DNA from: Calliopum simillimum
Lineage: Eukaryota; Arthropoda; Insecta; Diptera; Lauxaniidae
Assembly: GCA_951812925.1 (NCBI GenBank)
Contig: OX638369.1
Span: 20,737,329 to 20,801,328 of the forward strand
Direction: 5' to 3'
Length of the DNA: 64,000 nucleotides
Positions 22,531 through 32,627 of the stretch are shown one piece after another. The notes under the pieces were generated by a model. The model made no database searches, was not told the origin of the DNA, and saw nothing but the letters and a program-made list of their open reading frames with translations. A program made the translations under genes and the position numbers. Within the stretch, counting starts at the first letter, position 1. Each line of letters starts with the position of its first letter.

Positions 22531-23458
22531 TAACCTTATCGATTACACCCTATACGAGTATTGATATTGATCAAGATTATCGTTAGGTACTCTGATCATT
22601 TCCAAAAGTATATCAACACTTTCTTTGAACTTTATTCTTCATCTTCCGAACGACTGATGATGGTGCGTAGAATAACAAATTGAAATTTTATTGATTTATT
22701 TGATATCCTGCTGTTGCTCATCCCCTTAATCTACTGTGTTTGTTATTGTTGCTTTCACGTCGACACTGCTGCATTTTTGCTGTTGTTGTTGTAGTGTCTT
22801 TATCCTTTTTTAACATAATGTTGAATGTTTCATTGAATTTTATGCTGTGCCACAAAAATTGCTTTTGTTTTAATGAATTCCATTTACTTTCATTTTAATT
22901 TCTTCTGTGACGAGAGTACGAAGGATATGCTGCAAGCTGCGCGTAAAAGCAATTGCTTTTCCTGTGACAGCTTCTCCGCTGCCTAAGCTTGCTTGATTGT
23001 GTGTGTGTGCTTATATTGAGTCCTTTTTATGCAGCATACTGCGCGTAATAAATTTTAGTCTAATCATTAATTAGCAGTGACGACAGGATGAAAAAAAAAA
23101 AAAAAAAATCGAAAATAACTGAGATGACGAACATACGAATGTATGAAACTTGACATACAACATAAACATTAGCGTATCCTGCTGATGAGTGCGTGTACTT
23201 TAGAAGAGAATTCATTTCAAATTTGTTTGCAGCGTTATGTCTTTAGGCCAATTTTCATTTCTGGCAGCAAATTTTCGGCTTTATTTATTTTCAGCTGATG
23301 AGGATGACATTACAAGATGTCGCTACATTGCTGTGTATAAGCTCATATTTTCATGATCATTCTTATTTTTGAGAAGTTTTAAATTGAAGTTTTGTTTGCA
23401 AACATGTGAAGGTGATAGAGGAGGCCTAGACTAACAAAAAATTGCATTTGAGTGAGGG
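22531..23458. other. No gene seen; low-copy sequence
   Basis: Unassigned DNA with TTGCTGTTGTTGTTGTAG near 22777 and poly-A near 23093. Fairly complex sequence at 22900-23400 without a recognisable frame or site. Confidence 0.5.
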
Positions 23459-24232
23459 AGGGTCTAAAATGTACCTCTGAGAAGTTATTGGGTTTAAAGT
23501 GATTTTCTGAATTGTTTTAGAAAAAAAATTTTCTTGGGTCACCCTAGCGTTTAAGACAAAATTTTCTTAAAGGAAACTTTTAGCTTATTGTATGATCATT
23601 TTAAGAGTGTATTTGATTTATAGGGTTTAAAAAGATTTTGCAAAGTTCTGGACCTTAAAAATTGATATTTTAATGTTTTTTCCTTTTTTTTGACTTTGGC
23701 GACCATTTTAGTACGAAAAAAGTATCATTAACATATCTGTTTTTATATTTTCTGGGAATTTTTATTAAATTTCCTATAATTTGGTAGTACATTTGTTACA
23801 CCAATATTTTAATATGTAGGAAAAAATACTTTTCTATGTTGCGCCCCATTTGATGTGTGCGCTATTTTTTACTTCGCTCAAACTAAAAAATTGGTATTAA
23901 TGCACCAATAAATTAAAGGAAATTTAACGAGAACTCAAAAAAAAAATTATAAAAGGATATGTTAATAGGAATTTTTTCATACTAAAATGGTCACTAAAGT
24001 CAAAAAATAGGAAACCAAATTTAAAACATCAACTTTCAAGGTCCGGTACTTTGCGAAATCCTTTTAAACCCTGTAAATCAAATACACCCTTAGAAAGCTC
24101 ATACAATTAACTACATATAAATATTTTCGAAAAATATTTTCTCTAAAATGTTAGGGTGATCCAAGAAAATTTTTTTTCTAAAACAAGTCAGAAAATCAGT
24201 TTAAACCTTATAACTCCTCAGGGGTACATTTA
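23459..24232. mobile_element. Foldback element with diverged arms of about 350 bp
   Basis: The left arm begins GGTCTAAAATGTACCTCTGA and GAAGTTATTGGGTTTAAAGT. The right arm ends as complement blocks AGTTTAAACCTTATAACTCC and TCAGGGGTACATTTAAA. Interior inverted matches include TTGGGTCACCCTAGCG/TTAGGGTGATCC, TGATTTATAGGGTTTAAA and GACTTTGGCGACCATTTTAGTA. Older than the hairpins at 16382 and 60021 judging by arm divergence. Confidence 0.75.
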
Positions 24233-25107
24233 AATACATTTACATTGCCGACGAACTTAGATCCCTACAGTTCTAACTTACTGAAGGTAGTTCAGTTACT
24301 AAATTAGAAGTACTTAGTACCCGCCGGTTTGTAGGAGTATAGCTTTTTTTGATTTATATAAACTTTCACATAGATCTTTGAATTTGATTTCCTTATACAT
24401 AAATATCGATGTATCTTAAAGAGGTAAGAGAAACGGACTGTCTTAGTTTAATTTCAGCAAAGAAGAAATTTCCTAAAAATAAACTTTTAATTATATTAAT
24501 GACAAGAAATCTTAAACCTTTTCATATTATTTCGTACCAATTGTACATACAAAATCTATCTGAGTGCGTATGCTCTAAAAAACAAAGCAAAACCTACCAA
24601 ATAAACCACACCTTAGCTAAGAAAAGGTACCTATCCTACTGTTGCTGCTGAACCACACTACTACGCTTTACGCTACACCTGACCTAAGCCCAACCCAAAT
24701 TTTAGTTTCTTTTTTTTTTCGTTTCATCCAATTCAATACTTTTATTTATTTCATCCTGCAATACTGCGTTGATTACAACCAACGTTAATAGAAATAGTAG
24801 GGCGGCGGCGCATCAGGCGGAGTCCATCAAGGACAATGTAAAAAAAAACAACAGTGAATGCCAGTAGAATGGGCGACAGGTTTGATTAAACAAAATCAAA
24901 TTCTGTCTAAATTTTGCTTTTATCGTTAGCACAGCATTCGAAAATGTTGGTTTTAAACAACAACAACAAAAGCAGTTTACTTCAAAAAACCAAAAACAAA
25001 AACCAAAAATGTCCTTTTGCCACAACTTTGATCTAATTAACGTCTTTTGAAGCGTATGCGTCCCAAATAAGGACGCACATTTACAAGAGACAGCAACAAC
25101 AACAACA
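24233..25107. other. No gene seen; possible flank of the 25108 frame
   Basis: AT-rich unassigned DNA. AACAACAACAACAAAAGC near 24957 and a CAGCAACAACAACAACA leader run directly into the candidate start codon at 25108. Confidence 0.45.
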
Positions 25108-25218
25108 ATGAGTGGAAAAAACTGCAAAGGGTTGTTGTTGTTTTTGTTGGTGGTATGCGTTGTGGCAGCAGCACCAGCAGCAGCGGTTGGAAAAGTATTT
25201 CCGTTTGACATACATTAG
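25108..25218 (+). CDS. Candidate short secreted-peptide frame or signal-peptide first exon
   Basis: A 36-codon frame that reads like a signal peptide: a basic start (MSGKNCKG), a hydrophobic core (LLLFLLVVCVV) and a small-residue cleavage region (AAAPAAAVG), followed by KVFPFDIH and a stop. The start context is ACAACAATGA, acceptable for flies. It could be a complete micro-peptide, or a first coding exon leaving at a GTATTT near 25193. The doubt is that TTGTTG triplets, common in this window, make Leu-rich frames by chance, and there is no recognised downstream exon. The protein is not recognised. Confidence 0.2.
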   Translation: MSGKNCKGLLLFLLVVCVVAAAPAAAVGKVFPFDIH

Positions 25219-25752
25219 TGCACAATACTCGCACACTAATACGAAATTCATAAAAATACATATAAATGTATTCATGTCTACTACAATATACATAGTGCGT
25301 AACCCATTAGGAATGCGTGCGGCACTATCAAATGGAGACTTAGAATTTTTTATTTTCCAGACGGAAGGAACAGTGAGCTTTGTTATTCTAGAGGCACTCA
25401 AAGGTGACCATCTGTATTAACATAAAATGTAAAATGAATAATTCCCCTATGAAAATCCCCATGTATTCTCCTTTAAAATCCCCATAATTTATGATAATTA
25501 TGGACTTTAAACACGGTCCGACATAGCTTTGCATACACTGTAGGTACAAAATAGTACATTTTTGCGTTAAATCAACCTAAAATAACGGAATTTGAGCCAG
25601 TATGTACCACAGAAATATTTGCCATAAAATTTCATCACTGGGCTAGAAGAGGTTAAAGTTCTCTACAGAAATATTCTACGGAAAATTTCCTTAGGGGTCA
25701 ACAAAGGCGGGAAATGCTTAAAACTTAAGAAAAATATGTTAAAAATGTAATA
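25219..25752. other. No gene seen
   Basis: Unassigned DNA. A block near 25645-25700 (GGTTAAAGTTCTCTACAGAA, ATATTCTACGG) is a copy of the dispersed repeat also at 21540. Confidence 0.5.
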
Positions 25753-27055
25753 AAGGGTGTTTTTTTAGAGGTATAGAACTTCGAATTAAAATAAAACACA
25801 AGAAAATCGTTTTAGTGTCCATCAATTTGGCTTTATTGGAAGGATAATTTTATGCCATTAATGTTTAAATATGATTTCGGGCATGTGGCCGCCGCGGCTG
25901 GCTCGAATAAAGCCAATTCTACTGGTCCAATTTTCAACCACTTTTTCGAGCATATGGGGCCGTATGTCGGCAATAACGCCACGAATGTTGGCTTCCAAGT
26001 CCCCTAACGTTTCTGGTTTGTTGGCGTAGACGAGCGACTTCACATATCCCCAAAGAAAATAATCCAATGGTGTCAAATCACACGATCTTGGTGGCCAATT
26101 GACAGGTCCATTCCGCGAAATTATGCGCTCATCGAATGTTTTCTTCAATAAATCGATTGTGACGTGCGCTGTGTGGCATGTAGCGCCGTCTTGTTGGAAC
26201 CACAACTCATCCACATTCATGCCATCCAATTCGGGAACAAAATAGTCGGTTATCATGGCTCTATACCGGTCTCCATTAACGGTAACTGACTCTCCAGCAT
26301 TATTTCGGAAGAAGTATGGCCCAATGACTCCACCAGCCCATAGAACACACCAAACAGTCAGTTTTTGTGGATGTAATGGCGTCTCAAGGGTCTCATGTGG
26401 ATTCTCTTCACTCCAAATGCGGCAATTTTGCTTGTTGACGTAGCCATTCAACCAAAAATGAGCCTCATCACTGAACAAAATTTTGCGATGAAAATCAGCA
26501 TCGAGATCAATCTCATTTTCGGCCCATACGCCAAAATCACGACGCGTTGCATGGTCTCGCGGCTTTAATTCTTGCACAAGCTGGATCTTGTAAGGTCGCA
26601 AGCCAAGATCTTTGCACAAAATCTTCCATAAAGTTGATGAACAAAGCTCCAATTGCTGTGCACGGTGGCGAATCGATTCATTCGGGTCCTCTTCAACATT
26701 TTGCTTTACAGCGGCAATTGTTTCTTCGGTGCGCACTGTTCGACGTCTCTGCGGATGCGTATTATCACATAGAGTAAACGTAGTGCGAAAACGACCCATG
26801 GTTAACCGAATTAATTGCTCTGATGGACGATTATGTCTACCATAAAATGGACGGAGCTTGCGGTAAACTTCGCGAACTGAACCATTATTTTCGAAATAAA
26901 TTTGCACGATTTGCAAGCGTTGTTCTTTTGTCAACCTGTTCATGATGAAATGGCAAACCAAACTGAACATAAATGACATTAGAGTTGCCAGATTTGACCA
27001 CAAAATGCCAGTTTTATCTCTATTCAAAAAACAAACCTCTAAAAAAAACACCCTT
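25753..27055 (-). mobile_element. Complete mariner-like element with intact transposase (family A)
   Basis: The element is flanked by TA on both sides (25751-25752 and 27056-27057). The left terminus is AAGGGTGTTTTTTTAGAGGT. The right terminus, read inward, is the same with one extra T. It is 1,303 bp with one uninterrupted transposase frame on the minus strand, short 5' and 3' untranslated ends, and noticeably higher GC than the surroundings, all as expected for a recent insertion. Insertion was at the TA that borders the small MITE at 27057-27222. Confidence 0.93.
25858..26943 (-). CDS. Mariner-like (IS630/Tc1/mariner) DDE transposase, 361 aa, apparently intact
   Basis: This enzyme would bind the element's inverted termini and perform cut-and-paste transposition into TA sites in the nucleus. 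The Met at 26943 (MNRLTKEQRLQIVQIYFENN) is chosen because related copies start there (MNRLTPEQRL at 36359). The frame stays open 36 codons further upstream, but that extension enters the terminal region. In order: an N-terminal paired-like helix-turn-helix region (about residues 1-110), the linker motif QLVQELKP (121-128), and the catalytic domain with Asp159 in FSDEAHFWLNG, Asp252 in WFQQDGATCHTAH and Asp289 in PPRSCDLTPLDYFLWGYVKS. The second and third Asp are 36 residues apart; classical mariners have 34. It ends EIIFKH, as do the family B fossils. No stops, frameshifts or missing catalytic residues are visible, so activity is plausible but unproven. Confidence 0.95.
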   Translation of the reverse strand: MNRLTKEQRLQIVQIYFENNGSVREVYRKLRPFYGRHNRPSEQLIRLTMGRFRTTFTLCDNTHPQRRRTVRTEETIAAVKQNVEEDPNESIRHRAQQLELCSSTLWKILCKDLGLRPYKIQLVQELKPRDHATRRDFGVWAENEIDLDADFHRKILFSDEAHFWLNGYVNKQNCRIWSEENPHETLETPLHPQKLTVWCVLWAGGVIGPYFFRNNAGESVTVNGDRYRAMITDYFVPELDGMNVDELWFQQDGATCHTAHVTIDLLKKTFDERIISRNGPVNWPPRSCDLTPLDYFLWGYVKSLVYANKPETLGDLEANIRGVIADIRPHMLEKVVENWTSRIGFIRASRGGHMPEIIFKH

Positions 27056-27056
27056 T

Positions 27057-27222
27057 ATATGTGACTTGGTCTATGAAAAGGGGGCTTACGTGTCAAAAAA
27101 AAAAAATTTCCAATTTTTTGCCGATTCGCATAAATTAACCTTGAAAAGTTGTTTTCCAGTTGTTTTGACAAAATTTTTGTTTTTCGCACGTAAGCCCCAT
27201 TTCATAGACCAAGTCACATATA
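27057..27222. mobile_element. Small MITE abutting the mariner
   Basis: The inverted termini ATATGTGACTTGGTCTATGA (27057) and its complement (ending about 27222) continue into a GGGGCTTACGTG/CACGTAAGCCCC pair. About 166 bp with an AT-rich centre. The intact mariner sits exactly at its left edge, sharing the TA. Confidence 0.85.
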
Positions 27223-27505
27223 TGCATTGTGAGAAACCTTCATTGATTTTGACTATTTTCTGACTCAGTTTTCCCCTATTTTAGGTGCAATTTTTGTAAC
27301 TTTTTAAGAAAAGTGTGGGGATGTAATGGGTAAAATTTTTTTACAAAAATATTCCTCTTAATATCATGCATATGTTTGCTGAAAACATAATACACCTCAG
27401 ATCAAGATCGTATGAGTTAATATTACGATTTAACACAAGAATGTGTAATTTTGTCATTTTTAATAAAGTGCAATATAAAACTTCAAAAACCCATTAAAAA
27501 AGTAC

Positions 27506-27718
27506 ACAGTAAAAATTTTACTTTAATTTTAAAACCAAAAAGTATTTATATAAAAAAATGCTAAAAAAGTATTAATTTTAAACTATTTTGGAATAAATTT
27601 ATACTTTTTTGGAATAAATTTCAAACTTTTTTGGAAAAAAATCAGAATTTGATATCAAAAAAAATAACATCTATACTAACGGGAATCAAAAGTAAACTAT
27701 AATTTTTTAGTGTGTAGT
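27506..27718 (+). mobile_element. ACACAGTAAAAATT MITE, copy 1
   Basis: Starts CACAGTAAAAATTTTACTTT and ends AATTTTTTAGTGTGTA (inverted). The core includes AAAACCAAAAAGTATTTATA, ATTAATTTTAAACTATTTTG and GAATAAATTT. The same order appears in reverse complement at about 44950-45176. Confidence 0.7.
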
Positions 27719-28167
27719 GATGAACAAAATGCTAACAATAAAGAAAAAGCAAAAAAAAAAAAAGATTTTTGATTTTCATGAGTTTTTTTAAAATAAGGGA
27801 AAAAATATTTTTATTTCCAAATAATATTATTTTCAAAACGTGGAAAGGCTATGTGTTATACTACGATCAAAAACATTTTCTATTCAGCCTCCCTTTCCCT
27901 ACTCAAACTCTTGACTTTATTGCAGTTGATTAATCTAATCTAAATCAGTTGGATCGTGCTATTTTGTGTCAAGATCGTCTGGACAGAGCTTACATGAATT
28001 TTCATCTATAAAATCTATCTCTTTTGGTGGTGTTTCTGTGCACTGTGTGCAGTCTTTATTTTAGTGTTGATTTTCATATCTTATCTGCTAGGGCTTAGAG
28101 CAGTTTCCACTTTAAATATTTTAGGTTGTTTATCCTTTTCGGTTTCCTTATGGCCCATTAGTTGATC
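27719..28167. other. No gene seen
   Basis: AT-rich unassigned DNA. The part next to 28168 may hold eroded 3' sequence of the LINE fragment, but no frame could be followed. Confidence 0.45.
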
Positions 28168-28428
28168 AGGCTATTTTCGTCCCATGCCTGAGTTAAATTT
28201 GTTTTTGAAACTATTGTTTTCTCCGCAAAAGGATTCTGAACCTATAAACGCATTGTCAGCGCCTCTTTTAAGCAGGCAATCCGCCCTCTTATTGCTTTGA
28301 TGTTCTTCCCAACAGCCTTCGATACATTTTCTTGCGATGTTCACGATTTCGAGTCTTCTTCTCGGAATTTTCAATTCGAGACCGGAAATGAAAGGCAACA
28401 AAGATGAGACTAGTCTATTATGCAGCAC
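28168..28428 (-). pseudogene. Non-LTR retrotransposon RNase H domain fragment
   Basis: The frame reads LEIVNIARKCIEGCWEEHQS then NKRADCLLKRGADNAFIGSE then SFCGENNSFKNKF. This matches the C-terminal RNase H region of Jockey/R1-type LINEs, whose consensus runs WVPGH-GI-GNE-ADELAR-G then FIGPEP-CG. The Asp in the RADCLLKRG block corresponds to a catalytic residue, but the preceding WVPGH-GIEGN motif has shrunk to CWEEHQSNK. Only about 85 codons are left and the reverse transcriptase is absent. Motif-based recognition. Confidence 0.65.
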
Positions 28429-29644
28429 TGCAAATGACAGATAGCATGCTTAGATTGGTAATTTCGAATGCCGATTCCTATTGGGTACACAAAGCTTCAA
28501 AACTGAAAGTTGCCGTTGTGTGCAATGAAAGTAAAAGTTTTCCTAAGCAAACTTGGAGAGAAAAAAAATATATCCTTGCGCATCGTATTTATTATACAAG
28601 CAACAACAACAAAGATTATCCTTATACAAAATTAGGACAAAATAACGCAGCAACCATGCGTTTTGGTGCTAGATATTTGGGCGCTTTGCTGCTCTTTTTT
28701 TTCATATGAACTTGCATGGACTACATTTCTTTTGCTATTTACATACATATATACAAGTAAGTATCCTCGAAATATATACATACTTACAAGTGAATATCCT
28801 AACGATTAACATTTAATGTTGCTGTCGTTGTTGTTGTAGTTAAATGAGATATTTAAATCATATGATAAGGAAAATCAGGTCAACAACAAAACAAAAAGGG
28901 ATGCTTTAATTTTGTGGCGACCAAGTGTAGAGTATAAAAGGGATATTTCACTGTATTCAAATCCTTTAAATAAAATTTCTGAACTTTGTTGTATATGATT
29001 TCGATTGTAAACGTATAATCACAGTTGTGAAGTAGATTTTGGTTTCATGTCAAAAGTAAATATTATTTTGTATGAGAAGATGATGAAAATATACTGTTGA
29101 GAATATTGTATTGATCATGTACTCGAATACTTTGAGAGAATTCATTGATTAATGATCAATCTCAGAAAATCAGTATGAAGATTCTTTTCTCAAGAAATTC
29201 CTCGACTGTACAAAAACATAAAGCATATTGTCGGAGATCGCAAAACATTAAACGCAGAACTAACCTACTAAATAAGCTTGAGAGACTGGCGGAACAATGC
29301 CAGTCAAAGGCAGAAAGCATTTGTGTACCACATCCCCGTTTTTCCAGTGAATGTAATTTATTATGATGCCCGTAATGTATGTAGGTGATTCTCCAAACAA
29401 TGTACCATTCAATGTCCCGGGGCTCAAAACCATGTTTAAATTTAAAATTTGATATTTTTATTAGTTAATACAGATAATTAACAAATACAAATAGCTTTTA
29501 AAAAAAATAGTTCTTAATAATTATAACATTAAAAGTCATACTCAATTCTGCTCCTAACCGCTTCTTGGTGCTTGCCTGTTTTTTTTTTTTGTAAAAAAAC
29601 TTATAAGGCATTGCAGTTACTGTTTTTATAAGTCAGTAAGTTAA
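28429..29644. other. No gene seen
   Basis: Unassigned. AACAACAACAAAG near 28602, a TTGCTGTCGTTGTTGTTGT stretch near 28817, and a 73-aa frame (29145-29366) of plausible composition but no recognised motif. Confidence 0.45.
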
Positions 29645-29800
29645 AGCTCTGAGCAAAAACAAGGTGAGTTCGGACAAGAGGGCGTGGCACCACCGTTTTT
29701 TGAGGTAATACAGCCAAATTTCACTCGGATACTAAAAACAGTAAATGAAACTTTTGAGAACACCAGGCAAAATCGGTCAAGAGGGCGTGGCGTCTCAAAT
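29645..29800 (-). repeat. Isolated internal modules of the mini-me/INE-like element
   Basis: Two copies of the internal module (GTGCCACGCCCTCTTGTCCG at about 29680 and GCCACGCCCTCTTGACCG at about 29778, minus strand) with the intervening CAAATTTCACTCGGATACTA. Neither the 5' CTGGCCAA end nor the 3' core is present, so this is a fragment. Confidence 0.7.
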
Positions 29801-30305
29801 CTGTAATGATCAACATGAAATTTTATTCGTTTTCGTGTAGAATTTGTCATATCAGTTAAAAGCAACAGTTTATTCCTCGCCAAAGAACTGATTTTGTTGC
29901 TAACACATTCTCACTACCCTTAAACTATCTAAGCATCATCATCATATATAATATTTTCAGTTTGCCCACCTCTGGAATGTGTATATGGTAAAAGAAAAAA
30001 AAAACTCTAAGAAAAAAACAATAACAAATAGCAGTCACAATAAAATGCCACAAAAATCGGTGAAGTTCAAGGTAAAAAAAAAAATAACAACAAAAACCCA
30101 ACAACAACAACTACACGTACGCAATTTACAAGCTCTTAGGCATGAGGGGCGGTTGATGTGGCCCGCGAGGTTGATTATACCCGTAAGTTTTTACTCGCTT
30201 CACAAGCTCTATGATCAATGCGTGATATTCTCCTTAGTGATTGCTGATGTTGTTGTTTGTGTCTTTTTGCAATTTGTATTTGTTTTTGTCGTTAGCTATT
30301 TTCAG
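29801..30305. other. No confident gene; possible splice signals
   Basis: An ATG at 30045 in good context opens a short lysine-rich frame (MPQKSVKFK) followed by AAG|GTAAAA at 30072. A strong donor-like CCC|GTAAGTTTTT lies at 30183, and an acceptor-like CTATTTTCAG ends at 30305. These could delimit small introns, but no assembled reading frame is recognisable. Confidence 0.25.
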
Positions 30306-30425
30306 CATAGGCGAGACATTAGAAAAAGCTTCTGTTTTTTTGAGAAAAAGCTCCAACGCATTGATATCACAAAAGAGAAAAGCACAAAACGAGCCCGCTG
30401 GAGACGCACGCAAAAAACGCATGTG
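30306..30425 (+). CDS. Candidate 3' exon of an unrecognised basic protein
   Basis: Directly after an acceptor-like CTATTTTCAG (ending 30305) the frame reads IGETLEKASVFLRKSSNALI then SQKRKAQNEPAGDARKKRM and a stop. The composition is protein-like, and the KKR-rich tail would suit a nuclear protein. The upstream exon that would supply the correct phase was not found. The only good donor, at 30183, joins in another frame. It could equally be a chance frame. Confidence 0.2.
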
Positions 30426-30763
30426 AACTTTTTTTTACAAATTTGGAGATACATACAATGTACATAGGTACATCAGTACTTATATATATTTGGGTGTTTT
30501 TTTGGGTTTTTTATTTTGCAACTGCTGTTGATTTTTTCCGGTTGTATTGATACAACACCTGCCTATCTTATCAATGATCTCAATGAGTCGCACATTTGAA
30601 GCGACTGCAAAAATGTTTTCCCAGCTGTTGATTTGAAATAGAACTAACCATTTAATATGACAGGTTATAATCCTTGATCTGCTGCAAAAAATTAAAACGA
30701 CTCAGCAGTACAAATCCCAAAAGCAATCCGGAATATCAAAAATAAAGTAAACGCACGCCAGAG
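30426..30763. other. Possible upstream region of the 30764 frame
   Basis: No gene. TATATATATTTGGGTG near 30481 and moderately complex sequence thereafter. Nothing that can be called a promoter with confidence. Confidence 0.35.
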
Positions 30764-31054
30764 ATGAAGTGTGAACAAGAGACCAGAGGAAAAACGCAAT
30801 TCTCCAATTTCTTTGGCAAGGGAATTAAAGTCTATTGCTGGAATGACATACGCCAAATGTTCAATGAACTTGCAGCCAAAGCTCAAGGAAAGATGGCAAA
30901 TTCGCCAAATGTTGTTGACCAGCTAATTCGACAGAAAGAATATTTTTCGGAGACTATCAACTATCTGGCTATGAAATTTCTTAAAAACAACAAAGCAATA
31001 AACGTAAAAACGTCAACAAAACGAAGGATACCTTCGCTCAGTTTCTTTGTGTAG
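30764..31054 (+). CDS. Candidate single-exon small protein, 96 aa, unrecognised
   Basis: The frame most like a host gene in the window. Its 96 codons have balanced amino-acid composition and mixed third positions, unlike the low-complexity frames around it. It begins MKCEQETRGKTQFSNFFGKG, continues with IKVYCWNDIRQMFNELAAKA and ends TSTKRRIPSLSFFV. The KTQFSNFF string is near a PCNA-interacting (PIP-box) pattern but has Lys where Gln is usual; this is a weak resemblance only. The start context GCCAGAGATGA is not a strong fly consensus. No poly(A) signal is obvious just downstream. No neighbours form a unit with it. It could be a real small gene, a retrocopy or a chance frame. Confidence 0.35.
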   Translation: MKCEQETRGKTQFSNFFGKGIKVYCWNDIRQMFNELAAKAQGKMANSPNVVDQLIRQKEYFSETINYLAMKFLKNNKAINVKTSTKRRIPSLSFFV

Positions 31055-32239
31055 ATGCCACTAAATCTTAAAATCCGCCCTACTTGGCTAAATGACATTC
31101 TCTTTGGAAGTATTACTTTGTGAAGGCCCGATTGAGACGAATCACAAACATATGTATACATGACAAAACTGATTTTTTTTTATAAAAAAATTTTTCATGG
31201 CGTATGCGACGGTGTTTTTGAATATTTTTATTTTTAGGAGAAAGGGGCTACAACATCGACTTTTTAACCATGAATTTAAATCCTATTTCGGCCGGTGATA
31301 TCGAGAGAAGAGGTTTTGATTCGTTGTTTACATTAATGTTCTGCGAAAAGTACGCTGGAGCCAATTTTTCGGCGGAAAAGTCATGAAAGAATTACTTTCT
31401 CACCACAACCCAGAAAACTTTGTCTTTTTCGCGCGGTAGTGTTACATTGTGCAGTTGACTTAAAATCCAAAATCTCAAAAAAAAAACGGTACCGACATTT
31501 GAAAAAAAAAACTAACTACAACATAAGTAGTTATTTCCGTTGTAGTTGTTTGAGATATTCTAACCTAAAAGTTCAAAAACATGATTTTTGATTTTGTTTT
31601 TTGAGGCTATATAGAGGACGCACGAAATTGTTTTGCTCTTTTCTACGATATGCATCGCTTAGTACTATTTTTCATCTTCAAAATAAGCTCTGAATTGAGC
31701 TTGCATGATTTTTCTTTTAAAAGTTATGACCATTTGAAAATGACACCACGGAGTGAGAAAACTATACGTAATACAGCAATTCCGAGACTGGATTCGGATG
31801 TAGCACTGACAATTGCATCAAAAATGACAATTTTTGTTTTTATTTGTAGTGTTTTTTTTTTTTTTCAAGTGTAAATACCCTTTTTCGACCTCTTCTTAAA
31901 AATAGTAAGAAAAGTATTTTAAAAGCAGTTTGATTTTGATGTTTTTGCTTCAAAGAAAACATATAAGCAATAAAAAATGGGGTTACATAAAAATTAATTT
32001 AAATTGAGTTTCCGGCACCGTGAGTTATTTGTTCCAGTTCCCTGAAAATACATTTACACCCTGTCAACTCTGAATGTTTAAAAAAAACCTATTTCGATCG
32101 CATTCAAAACATTTATTTTATTTGGCAAATAAGTGGTAGCTCATGCTCGGAACAAACCCACAGGGTTCAACACACAATAAAGCGAAAGACGCTCTCTTTG
32201 CGCCTCAGTACTCAGGTGTTTGCTCAAACGATAAGCAAC
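31055..32239. other. No gene seen
   Basis: Unassigned AT-rich DNA with homopolymer runs. The 74-aa frame at 31650-31874 is not recognised. Confidence 0.5.
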
Positions 32240-32627
32240 ATTTCTCATGATCTTGGTAATTATTCGAGACCAAGACGCTGATATAACTTCAAGACCAAGA
32301 ACAAAATTACTATGGTCTTAGTCTTGGTTACGAGGATCATCAAGACCAAGACTGATATTCGTTCTTGGTCATTTATAGTCAAGGGTGTTGGGCCCCTTTC
32401 AAAGATAAAATAATATTTCAATACGGCATTTGGCATCTTTAAAACTCAACTGCTTCCAAAAAATAAGGCTAAATATTTTTGTATACTCAAAACTCTTTAG
32501 AAATTTTTTCGAGACCAAAACCGATTACAAAACTTAATACCCAATGCCAAGACTCAATATCAAATCCAAAATCAAGACTCATTGTCCAAGACTGCTCTGG
32601 TCTTGGTCATGTTCTGCTCATCACAGT
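32240..32627. mobile_element. CAAGACC-rich MITE, copy C (eroded)
   Basis: Repeated GAGACCAAGACGCTGATAT, TTCAAGACCAAGAAC, GATCATCAAGACCAAGACTG and the shared core CATTTGGCATCTTTAAAA. The right end, CTTGGTCATGTTCTGCTCAT then CAC, matches the termini of copies A and B. The left terminus is not preserved. Confidence 0.65.

Noticed and set aside
24813..25401. Minus-strand frames of 74-132 aa overlapping the 25108 frame
   Set aside because: Low-complexity Val/Cys/Leu or Thr-rich, with no motif, and mutually overlapping in several frames.
26255..26845. Plus-strand frames of 62-77 aa
   Set aside because: Antisense shadows of the intact mariner transposase.
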